The notes beneath the pieces were generated by a model, which was not told the origin of the DNA, did not search any database, and saw only the letters and a program-made list of their open reading frames with translations. From Tannerella sp. (GTDB lineage Bacteria; Bacteroidota; Bacteroidia; Bacteroidales; Tannerellaceae): DNA of 6,550 bases. A program made the translations under genes and the position numbers. Of the stretch, positions 1 to 6,221 are shown one piece after another (position 1 is the first letter of the stretch; every line of letters begins with the position of its first letter). Location: contig JAITHS010000161.1 of NCBI GenBank assembly GCA_031279875.1, forward strand, positions 1-6,550, read 5' to 3'.

Positions 1-61
1 GCTAAATATTAGTAACTTTGCGGTGTAATTACAAAACACATAATTTTATGCTACAAGGCGA

Positions 62-93
62 CAAAGTTACAAAAAGAATTTCAGAAATCAAAA
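62..93 (-). promoter_or_regulatory. Leftward Bacteroidota-type promoter
   Basis: Read on the minus strand this is TTTTG (plus positions 89-93), a 19-nt spacer, and TAACTTTG (62-69). It matches the Bacteroidota primary-sigma consensus TTTG-N19-21-TAnnTTTG in both boxes and in spacing. Transcription would start near position 55 and run out of the left edge, so the gene it serves is not visible. The -33 box overlaps a small inverted repeat, GAAATC (84-89) and GATTTC (96-101), that could be an operator. The promoter match is seen directly; activity is inferred. Confidence 0.6.
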
Positions 94-117
94 CGGATTT
101 CACAGAGAACAAATTAG

Positions 118-140
118 ACCGGCTCAATATTTTGAGCGGT
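118..140. terminator. Small stem-loop downstream of the dusB operon, possible weak terminator
   Basis: ACCGGCTCAA and TTGAGCGGT pair across a TATT loop, with one bulged G. The stem lies about 105 nt beyond the dusB stop codon, where the minus-strand operon transcript should end. Neither strand has a proper T-run after the stem, so it is a poor intrinsic terminator by the usual criteria. Two other small palindromes lie closer to dusB: ACATTC-A-GAATGT at 160-172, and CAGAA...TTCTG at 181-205. None is convincing. The remainder of 1-245 shows no gene I can support. Confidence 0.22.
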
Positions 141-245
141 TTCAAATGTTAAAATGCTGACATTCAGAATGTTGTAAAAGCAGAATGAATGCTAATCCGT
201 TCTGTATCACATGGATAATGCGAAGTGCGAAAGATTAGTATATTA

Positions 246-1214
246 TTAAATGCGTTCATTAACGCCGTTCATAATGCCAAATAGTTCTTCTACTGTTTCG
301 GAGCGGAGGATGGCCACACGGGTAGGTCGGAAGTCGGGGATACCTTTGAATAGCGGGGTTACGGCAAGGTGTCGGCGGATATGGATAATACCTCCGCGCT
401 CGCCCGAACGCTCTATACTGTCGAGTATCTGTTGTTTGAGGATATTTAAATACCACGTAAAATCTTCCGGCGGGAGTATTTCGCCAGTTTGGAGATAATG
501 TTTTATTTCGCGGAAGATCCACGGTCGGCCGATACTGCCACGTCCTACCATAACGGCGTCGGCGCCATAGCGGTCAAACGCTTCGCGGCACTTTTCGGGC
601 GTCGTAACATCGCCGTTGCCGATAATAGGGATACGCAAACGCGGGTTGTTTTTGAGGGCAGCGATATGCGACCAGTCGGCTTCGCCGGTGTACATCTGCG
701 AGCGTGTACGGCAATGAACGGTTAAGGCTGCGATGCCGCAGTCCTGTAACTGTTCGGCCAAATCGTTGATAATGATATGTTCGGCATCCCAACCGAGCCG
801 TGTTTTAACGGTTACGGGAACGTTTACGGCTTTAACTATTTCGCGTGTGATGTTGAGCATCAGCGGTATGTTGCGCAACAATCCTGCTCCGGCGCCTTTG
901 CCCGCGATTTTTTTGACCGGACAGCCGAAGTTAAGGTCTATGACGTCGGGACGGGCGGCTTCACATATTATTGCGGCTTCGCGCATAGCGTCGATGTCTT
1001 TGCCGTAGAGTTGGATGGCGACGGGACGTTCTTCATCAGCAACGCGCAGTTTGTCTTTTGTAGTACGCACATCGCGTATCAGGGCGTCGGACGACACGAA
1101 CTCGGTGTAAACCATATCGGCACCGAAACGCTTGCAAAGCAAACGAAACGACATATCGGTAACGTCTTCCATCGGCGCCAGCAATACGGGCTTTTCTTCA
1201 AATTTCAACATCAT
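246..1214 (-). CDS. dusB: tRNA-dihydrouridine synthase, DusB type
   Basis: This FMN- and NADPH-dependent cytoplasmic enzyme reduces uridine to dihydrouridine in tRNA D-loops. At 322 residues it is about the length of E. coli DusB. Visible family motifs are the N-terminal LAPMEDVTD (12-20), QLYGKD (68-73), DLNFGCP with the catalytic Cys98 (93-99), KTRLGW (137-142), VHCRTR (166-171), and the phosphate-binding GNGDV (199-203) and MVGRGSIGRPW (222-232). These fit a TIM barrel followed by a helical C-terminal domain. The gene is last in the four-gene run. Its ATG overlaps the TGA of the upstream peptidase gene as ATGA, and a second in-frame ATG follows directly, so either could be used. The overlap suggests translational coupling. 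The family is secure. The DusB subtype, rather than a generic Dus, is inferred from length and overall similarity. Confidence 0.95.
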   Translation of the reverse strand: MMLKFEEKPVLLAPMEDVTDMSFRLLCKRFGADMVYTEFVSSDALIRDVRTTKDKLRVADEERPVAIQLYGKDIDAMREAAIICEAARPDVIDLNFGCPVKKIAGKGAGAGLLRNIPLMLNITREIVKAVNVPVTVKTRLGWDAEHIIINDLAEQLQDCGIAALTVHCRTRSQMYTGEADWSHIAALKNNPRLRIPIIGNGDVTTPEKCREAFDRYGADAVMVGRGSIGRPWIFREIKHYLQTGEILPPEDFTWYLNILKQQILDSIERSGERGGIIHIRRHLAVTPLFKGIPDFRPTRVAILRSETVEELFGIMNGVNERI

Positions 1215-2221
1215 TTTATTTCTTTCAGCAAAAAATCTACGGCATCTTCGATAATAGTATCGATATTTTTATTTATGTCGTTTTCGTTCATACTGCTTTT
1301 AATATCAGGGCAAACGCCGTATTCGGTATATTGCATATTGGCGTCGAGCATCGGTGATGACGAGAATCTAACGCTCCATCCGTTAGGTATTTCGGAGTGG
1401 AACGGCAGTCCGCAACCACCGCCGGTACAGTCGCCGATTATTGTTACATGCGGCATAAGTTTCATTTTGTTAACAAAATCGTTGGTTGCGCTGTAACAAC
1501 TGCGGTTGGTAATCACGGCTACGGGTCGCAGCCACCTGACACGTTTCGATTTTTCGAGTTCTACCGGAAAAGGTTTTGAAAAATCGTTGCGTCCCGGACC
1601 TGTTTTATGAACGATATATCCGACAAGCATCTTGTCAGCTTCCATAAATCGCGATGCAATGCGTTCGGAATATACGAGCGAGCCGCCGCCGTTTTCGCGC
1701 ACGTCAAAAATCATCGCCTTACAGTTGTTATTCCCGAAATAATAAAACATCTCATCAAGATTGGATTCGCCTACCGCATTTGAAAAATCGCCGTAATGAA
1801 CATATCCGATACTGTCTTTTATGATACGATATTTCAATCCTCCGGCAATTTTGTAATCATTACCCATATATTTCTTGTGTATGAGCGAGTTATAGTTGTC
1901 GGGATAATTTTCGCTCCAATCCCAGAAGCGCGAAACGTTGAATGTTGATACCAGATTGGTATGGCCGTCTTTGAGTTCGCAAAGCATATCGCCAAGCACT
2001 TTAAAGAGTTCGTAACGGCTCATTGTATCCGTAACTTTCGGGCTATATTTGGTGTAAACGGCGTCCCAGTCGATGCTTTTATATTCAAAAAAGCAATAAT
2101 TTTCGTCAATCAGATGCCACAACGCCTCAAAATTTTGGCGCGGAGAAGACGTATATTTATCGCCGTCCAAACACGAACCGAGCAAAAACGCTATTAATAT
2201 TAACAATCCGTACTTTTTCAT
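1211..2221 (-). CDS. S41-family (C-terminal processing/tricorn-like) peptidase, predicted lipoprotein
   Basis: The 336-residue product opens with a lipoprotein signal: MKK, a hydrophobic stretch, and the lipobox LGSC with the lipidated Cys17. It should therefore be anchored in the envelope. An acidic patch just after the Cys (LDGD) might favour surface export, but that is weak evidence. Residues 31-90 form the helical N-terminal segment of S41 peptidases and end in DGHTNL, with candidate catalytic His87. The core follows, with FDVRENGGGS (172-181), the nucleophile region TNRSCYSATNDF in which Ser244 is the likely nucleophile, and the late YGVCPDI (301-307) that resembles the GxxPDI end of the family. 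I see no PDZ domain. The gene starts 11 nt after the outer-membrane protein gene and overlaps dusB by 4 nt. The family call is firm; the substrate is unknown, and processing of envelope or extracellular proteins is only the family expectation. Confidence 0.88.
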   Translation of the reverse strand: MKKYGLLILIAFLLGSCLDGDKYTSSPRQNFEALWHLIDENYCFFEYKSIDWDAVYTKYSPKVTDTMSRYELFKVLGDMLCELKDGHTNLVSTFNVSRFWDWSENYPDNYNSLIHKKYMGNDYKIAGGLKYRIIKDSIGYVHYGDFSNAVGESNLDEMFYYFGNNNCKAMIFDVRENGGGSLVYSERIASRFMEADKMLVGYIVHKTGPGRNDFSKPFPVELEKSKRVRWLRPVAVITNRSCYSATNDFVNKMKLMPHVTIIGDCTGGGCGLPFHSEIPNGWSVRFSSSPMLDANMQYTEYGVCPDIKSSMNENDINKNIDTIIEDAVDFLLKEIK

Positions 2222-2232
2222 ATATACATTAT

Positions 2233-3231
2233 TTAATAATAAGCGCTGATGAACAGATTTCGGCGTTTCAATTCGCGACCTCCGAGCGCTACAAATTCTT
2301 TTACTACTCCGAGCATTACGTTGTTTGAAGCAATATAACGTTCTATCTTGTTTATATTTGTGGAATAAATCATCCCATAATAGCCTGCACGTAGCGTCAT
2401 ACCGCCTATGGGGAAGTCGAGATAGAAGTAGTTACGTATTGCAAATTTGTTGCTTAAAGAGTTGAAATTGAAGATTTTTTGCGTATTGCCGAGACTGAAT
2501 ATCTCATAATATGACTGATTATAAACAGGCGAGAAGAGTACTCCGGCAAAAGGTAACTCAATCTGGTATCTTAAAGCGAGTTGATGCTTGCGAATACGAA
2601 ATTCATATATCGCCATCATCGATGCGTTGAGGTCGATATCGGCGTGCAGTGTCATCGGATTATTGCCGTTGCGGGTGTTGTAAACCATTCCCAACATGCC
2701 GCGTGTGCTGCCGCCGACAAGTATTTTGAAGAACGGCGACGGAAGTATGCGGTAATGCAATCCGTAAGAGTAATCAACGAAAGCCGACAGGAAATTAGCA
2801 TTTTCGGCGCCGTTAAGAGCCGATGAAATGTCCACATTAACAATACTTTGACGCGACCACTTGAAACTTCCGGCGCCTGTAAATTTCATCCTCTCGTTCA
2901 TGTAATGCATGCCGTAGCCGTTATATTCCATCGGCGACAGATAAGTATCTTTCATCATGTATGAACCGAAACCGATAATCGTACCCTCGTTTACAGAGCG
3001 CAAATCATCGACATCGGGTATTTCGTTGAAATTTCTTGTCCTGCTGATATTTCCTTTGAGTAAGTCGCTACGATTTACCGATGCTTTTTTACGATTTACT
3101 TCTTTAACTACCGTCGTATCAGACTTTTGAATAGTAGAATCGCTTGCAACCGTCTGTCCCATAGCCGTTTGAGGCAACAGAAACAACAGCACGCAAAAAC
3201 AAATATCTAATACACATTTCAATTTCGTCAT
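2233..3231 (-). CDS. Secreted putative outer-membrane beta-barrel protein, function unknown
   Basis: The 332-residue protein has an N-terminal signal peptide: MTKLK, a Cys-, Leu- and Phe-rich hydrophobic core, and a likely cut after AMG, before Gln26. A polar, probably disordered linker rich in Ser, Thr and Lys spans about residues 27-75. From about residue 84 onward there are roughly a dozen short segments of alternating hydrophobic and aromatic residues, such as 115-125, 148-162, 167-175, 216-225, 261-272, 276-286 and 302-312. The chain ends in AYY. An aromatic final residue and this strand pattern are typical of outer-membrane barrels. The stretch YLSPMEYNGYG (97-107) recalls Bacteroidales proteins of unknown function, possibly the DUF3316 group, but I could not check this. 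It begins 12 nt after parC and ends 11 nt before the S41 lipoprotein gene, so the two envelope proteins may be functionally linked. No specific role can be assigned. Confidence 0.75.
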   Translation of the reverse strand: MTKLKCVLDICFCVLLFLLPQTAMGQTVASDSTIQKSDTTVVKEVNRKKASVNRSDLLKGNISRTRNFNEIPDVDDLRSVNEGTIIGFGSYMMKDTYLSPMEYNGYGMHYMNERMKFTGAGSFKWSRQSIVNVDISSALNGAENANFLSAFVDYSYGLHYRILPSPFFKILVGGSTRGMLGMVYNTRNGNNPMTLHADIDLNASMMAIYEFRIRKHQLALRYQIELPFAGVLFSPVYNQSYYEIFSLGNTQKIFNFNSLSNKFAIRNYFYLDFPIGGMTLRAGYYGMIYSTNINKIERYIASNNVMLGVVKEFVALGGRELKRRNLFISAYY

Positions 3232-3243
3232 ATCGTTTGAGTT

Positions 3244-5940
3244 TTAAAATATTTCCATTTGAACAGGTTGAGGATGAGCGTTTGATGGGCTGTCGTTTTG
3301 TGGTTCCGGTTCCGGTTCTTCGATATTCGGCGGCAAACGTAGCGGTTCCAACTCATTGACTGTCTCGACATTAAAGGTTGAAATACGCTTGCCTTTCGCT
3401 TTAAAGCCTTTGACGCCGATAAACTGTTCGGCGTCGATTTCAAACGCCGTGCGATAAGCGTCGTTGCCGCCGAAAACTACTTCAAGACGCGGATAAACGG
3501 TGTCGGTAAGCAGATAGAGTTTGTTGGCATTGTTGTCGCCGAGGAAATTTTGCCGTTTGGCAGATTCTTCCAACTGAAAGCGTTTGAGGTACGGAAACTT
3601 GTTCTCGCCGTCATACAGCGCTACCGTCCATACTTTGTTGGGGTCGAATTTCTCTATCCGCAAAATATTATCTTCATAGTGGTTACTGAGGTCATAATCA
3701 GTAGTATAGTAGTTGCCGTCAGGCATGATAACGATAATCTTGTCGTCGCCGAAAAACTCGCCCAGAGCCTTGCCGCGACCGTCATAGTTGAGGCGCAACA
3801 CATCGCTATCGAACCATACCTGCCGTCCGCCAAGCGTCGATGAGCCTTTCTGTTTGAGCAATATCTTGTGTACTTCATAGCGCGTCAAAACATTACCCAT
3901 TGAATTGCGTCCTTTAATCAGCACTTCGCTGAAATCTTTCTCTATAACTGTGGTACGCTGCAATAGTTTTGGCTTCAAAACCACCTTAACCGTTTCGGCT
4001 TCACCGTTAGGATTAGCGCTGAAATACAGCACTTTGCTGCCCGGCGTTCCTTGTGTAAGGTCATATTCTCTGTCGCGCGTGATGCCGGTAACGTTGAAGC
4101 GTTTGATAAAGCACTTTCCCAACGTTCCGTCGCGATATACGGTATTATAAATAGTGCGCGAATCGTTGCGCCGAAATATGTCGATATGAAGAATTTTCTT
4201 GCCCGCAAAAAACTTGTCACTTACTTTGATGATTTTATAAATACCTGTTTCATAGAATATTATAACATCATCGATATCGGAACAGTCGCAAACGTATTCG
4301 TCTTTTTTAAGAGAGGTGCCGATAAAGCCATCTTCGCGGTTGATATACAGTTTTTGATTGGCTTCAACCACTTTTGTCGCCTCTATCGTGTCGAAATTGC
4401 GTATTTCCGTTTTGCGCGGAAAGTTCGACCCGTATTTGGTTTTGAGATTGTTAAACCATTCGATTGTAACTTCTACAATATGAGCGAGTTTGTAGTCGGC
4501 TTTCTCAATTTCATCTTTTATGCGGGCAATCAGTTCGTCGTTGCTTTCAACGTTAAATTTGAGGATACGTCCCATCTTGATTTCCATCAGCCTCAGGATG
4601 TCGTCGCGGGTGATTTCTCTTATAAATGTCGGTTTGTAAGGCTCCAAACGGCTGTCAATATGCGCAATAGCGACGTTGATATCGGCGGCTTCTTCAAATT
4701 CTTTGTCTTTGTAGATTCTTTCCGTGATAAAAATCCGTTCCAACGAAGCGAAGAGGAGTTGCTCTTCCTGCTCGGCGCGGAAGATTTCGAGTTCCTGACG
4801 TAATAGATTGAGTGTCTGGTCGGTAGAATGTTTCAACACGTCGCTGACGCCAAGAAAATAAGGCTTGTTGTCGATTATAACGCAGCAGTTGGGATAAATC
4901 TTTATTTCGCAGTCGGTACAGGCGTAGAGGGCGTCGATAGTCTTGTCGGACGAGATGCCGGGCTGTAAATATACTACTATTTCTGCGTTTTGAGCAGTCA
5001 GATTGTCAACTTTACGTATTTTGATTTTGCCTTTTTCGGAAGCCTTAATGATTGATTCCGTCAGCGTACCGGTATTTGTTCCGAAAGGTATCTCGGTGAT
5101 TACTAATGCTTTGTTGTCTAACTTGTTGATTTTGGCGCGAACTTTGACTACGCCCGAACGTTTGCCGTCTTTGTATCCGGCGACGTCGATATATCCACCT
5201 GTCTGAAAATCAGGATATAAAACAAATTCTTCTCCTTTCAGACAGGCGATGGCGGCGTCGATGATTTCGTTGAAATTGTGTGGCAAAATCTTTGACGCCA
5301 AACCGACTGCTATGCCTTCGCCGCCTTGTGTCAACAATAGCGGAAACTTTACCGGCAATGATACCGGCTCACGGTTGCGACCGTCGTAAGATAGTTTCCA
5401 TATCGTCGTCTTGGGGTTGAAAACCGTTTCAAGAGCGAACTTCGACAGCCTTGCTTCGATGTAACGCGGAGCAGCCGCATCGTCGCCCGTGAGGATGTTG
5501 CCCCAGTTGCCCTGACAATCAATGAGCAGGTCTTTCTGGCCAAGATTGACAAGCGCCGCTCCTATCGATGCGTCGCCGTGCGGGTGATAGTGCATCGTGT
5601 CGCCGACAATTGCCGCAACCTTGTTGTAACGCCCGTCGTCATGCTGCCGCATAGCGTGCAGAATACGCCGCTGCACAGGCTTCAAACCGTCGTTGATATG
5701 CGGCACGGCACGGTCGAGGATAACGTATGACGAATAGTCCAAAAACCAGTTTTTGTACATGCCGCCTAAATGGTTCGAACTGTCGCCCATACCCGGCACG
5801 TGGTAGTTTGAGCGTGATGCCACTTCGCTGTCGGTCTCGTTGTCGCTGTTGCTGTCGGTCTCGTTGTCGCTGTCGGTCTCGTCTTCAAAATTTTCTTCCG
5901 ACACGTTTAATTCTTTCTCTATTTCTTCTTCTTCCGTCAT
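3244..5940 (-). CDS. parC: DNA topoisomerase IV subunit A (type IIA topoisomerase A subunit)
   Basis: This subunit cuts and rejoins DNA in topoisomerase IV, which with ParE decatenates daughter chromosomes and relaxes supercoils. The 898 residues show an acidic N-terminal extension (1-42), then the breakage-reunion domain with NWFLDYSSYVILDRAVP (64-80), DGLKPVQRRIL (84-94), YHPHGDASIG (118-127) and AAAPRY with the catalytic Tyr160, preceded by Arg159. The tower and coiled-coil region runs to about 510. A C-terminal domain of degenerate beta-pinwheel repeats (about 530-860) follows, then a Pro/Glu tail ending in QMEIF. No intact GyrA-box (QRRGGKG) is visible, and the overall form is that of Bacteroidales ParC rather than GyrA. 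An in-frame ATG at 6027 would add 29 residues, but the promoter -7 box lies between it and 5940, and a purine-rich ribosome site precedes 5940, so I chose 5940. parE is not in the window. It is the first gene of the operon. Confidence 0.93.
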   Translation of the reverse strand: MTEEEEIEKELNVSEENFEDETDSDNETDSNSDNETDSEVASRSNYHVPGMGDSSNHLGGMYKNWFLDYSSYVILDRAVPHINDGLKPVQRRILHAMRQHDDGRYNKVAAIVGDTMHYHPHGDASIGAALVNLGQKDLLIDCQGNWGNILTGDDAAAPRYIEARLSKFALETVFNPKTTIWKLSYDGRNREPVSLPVKFPLLLTQGGEGIAVGLASKILPHNFNEIIDAAIACLKGEEFVLYPDFQTGGYIDVAGYKDGKRSGVVKVRAKINKLDNKALVITEIPFGTNTGTLTESIIKASEKGKIKIRKVDNLTAQNAEIVVYLQPGISSDKTIDALYACTDCEIKIYPNCCVIIDNKPYFLGVSDVLKHSTDQTLNLLRQELEIFRAEQEEQLLFASLERIFITERIYKDKEFEEAADINVAIAHIDSRLEPYKPTFIREITRDDILRLMEIKMGRILKFNVESNDELIARIKDEIEKADYKLAHIVEVTIEWFNNLKTKYGSNFPRKTEIRNFDTIEATKVVEANQKLYINREDGFIGTSLKKDEYVCDCSDIDDVIIFYETGIYKIIKVSDKFFAGKKILHIDIFRRNDSRTIYNTVYRDGTLGKCFIKRFNVTGITRDREYDLTQGTPGSKVLYFSANPNGEAETVKVVLKPKLLQRTTVIEKDFSEVLIKGRNSMGNVLTRYEVHKILLKQKGSSTLGGRQVWFDSDVLRLNYDGRGKALGEFFGDDKIIVIMPDGNYYTTDYDLSNHYEDNILRIEKFDPNKVWTVALYDGENKFPYLKRFQLEESAKRQNFLGDNNANKLYLLTDTVYPRLEVVFGGNDAYRTAFEIDAEQFIGVKGFKAKGKRISTFNVETVNELEPLRLPPNIEEPEPEPQNDSPSNAHPQPVQMEIF
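5828..5883 (-). repeat. In-frame short tandem repeat in the parC N-terminus
   Basis: On the plus strand an 18-nt unit, CTGTCGGTCTCGTTGTCG, occurs at 5828-5845 and again identically at 5852-5869. The first 14 nt recur at 5870-5883. A 6-nt CTGTTG lies between the first two copies. Repeat offsets are 24 and 18 nt, all multiples of 3. The encoded peptide is a run of Asp, Glu, Asn, Ser and Thr containing three ETD triplets (about residues 21-38 of ParC). Such repeats can change length by slippage without breaking the frame. Confidence 0.9.
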
Positions 5941-5950
5941 AAATAACAGT

Positions 5951-5960
5951 TCTTTCCTTA
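5951..5960 (-). promoter_or_regulatory. Purine-rich ribosome-binding site for parC
   Basis: The minus strand reads TAAGGAAAGA, ending 10 nt before the ATG at 5940. It is the clearest Shine-Dalgarno-like run before any gene here, where the other starts lack one. Together with the promoter just upstream it supports the 5940 start over the in-frame ATG at 6027. Confidence 0.5.
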
Positions 5961-5974
5961 ATAAATCGAAGTCG

Positions 5975-6005
5975 CAAAGGTACGGCAAAAAATCCGAAAA
6001 AAAAA
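5975..6005 (-). promoter_or_regulatory. Promoter of the parC operon
   Basis: The minus strand carries TACCTTTG (plus 5975-5982), a perfect match to the Bacteroidota -7 box TAnnTTTG. Transcription would start near 5968 and leave a leader of about 28 nt before the parC ATG. At the expected -33 spacing (plus about 6002-6005) there is only TTTT inside an A9T8 tract, not TTTG, so the upstream box is weak. The tract may help as an UP-like or curved element. It probably drives parC, the barrel gene, the peptidase gene and dusB together. Confidence 0.65.
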
Positions 6006-6050
6006 TTTTTTTTCTTTTTTTGCGCATTTTTTTTGCAAATCAAAAAAAAA
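5997..6050. other. A/T-tract spacer between divergent promoters
   Basis: This stretch holds A9T8 (5997-6013), a further T-run broken by one C, an eight-T run at 6027-6034 and a nine-A run at 6042-6050. It separates the parC promoter from the rightward tRNA promoter, whose -7 boxes are 72 nt apart. Phased A-tracts of this sort usually bend DNA and can bind nucleoid proteins. That is inferred, and no specific operator is visible. Confidence 0.45.
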
Positions 6051-6062
6051 GTCGTACCTTTG
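6032..6062 (+). promoter_or_regulatory. Promoter upstream of the tRNA gene
   Basis: TTTG (6032-6035), exactly 19 nt, then TACCTTTG (6055-6062) is a full match to the Bacteroidota consensus. Transcription would begin near 6069 and read through the inverted-repeat element into the tRNA, giving a leader of about 150 nt that RNase P would remove. The 11 bases CGTACCTTTGC are identical to those at the divergent parC promoter. Confidence 0.72.
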
Positions 6063-6092
6063 CACCCGATTTCAAGACAAAGTCTTAATAAA

Positions 6093-6214
6093 GGGAACCT
6101 CTAAAAATTGATTTTTTCGAGGCCTGCGACTGAGGAAAAAGCGGAGTTTACTGACGTAAATGAGCATTTTGACGAAAGAGCAAAACGAAGAAAAACCAAT
6201 TTTTCGAGGTTCCC
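6093..6214. repeat. 122-nt element with terminal inverted repeats (MITE-like or structured RNA)
   Basis: The left end starts GGGAACCTC-T-AAAAATTG-A-TTTTT. The reverse complement of the right end reads GGGAACCTC-G-AAAAATTG-G-TTTTT, so there are two mismatches in 24 positions. TAAA directly flanks both ends (6089-6092 and 6215-6218), which fits a 4-bp target duplication, although in AT-rich DNA this could be chance. The interior holds small hairpins, TTTAC-TGAC-GTAAA (6147-6160) and the overlapping AAATG-AG-CATTT (6158-6169), and no coding potential that I can support. The left end can also fold by itself, with CCTC...AAAAA pairing to TTTTT...GAGG (6098-6122). A non-autonomous mobile repeat is my preferred reading. 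A structured leader or attenuator for the tRNA transcript is the alternative. Confidence 0.6.
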
Positions 6215-6221
6215 TAAATCA

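Noticed and set aside
48..152. Plus-strand 34-codon open frame after a TAACTTTG box at 13-20
   Set aside because: It overlaps the stronger leftward promoter and its palindromes, has no ribosome site or recognisable peptide, and its own -33 box would lie outside the window.
777..1496. Plus-strand open frame of 239 codons opposite dusB and the peptidase gene
   Set aside because: It spans the junction of two well-supported minus-strand genes, has no recognisable domain or promoter, and reads as an antisense shadow.
4051..4803. Plus-strand open frame of 250 codons opposite the middle of parC
   Set aside because: It lies wholly inside the conserved ParC sequence on the other strand. The composition is Phe- and Val-rich, as expected from the antisense of this codon usage, and there is no start signal.
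5828..5883. Direct repeats as a possible CRISPR fragment
   Set aside because: The units are 18 nt with 0-6 nt between them, they are in frame within parC, and there are no spacers.
5997..6013. A9T8 palindrome as an intrinsic terminator
   Set aside because: It has no GC stem, lies between two divergent promoters, and no gene ends there.
5941..6027. In-frame extension of ParC starting at an upstream ATG, with a Lys- and Phe-rich leader
   Set aside because: The parC -7 box (5975-5982) lies downstream of that ATG, so the transcript would not contain it. The extra peptide comes from homopolymer tracts and looks unlike ParC.
5840..6088. Plus-strand frame with a Ser/Leu/Arg repeat protein over the parC N-terminus
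   Set aside because: It is the antisense of the acidic tandem repeat and the A/T tracts, and it has no promoter or ribosome site in that direction.
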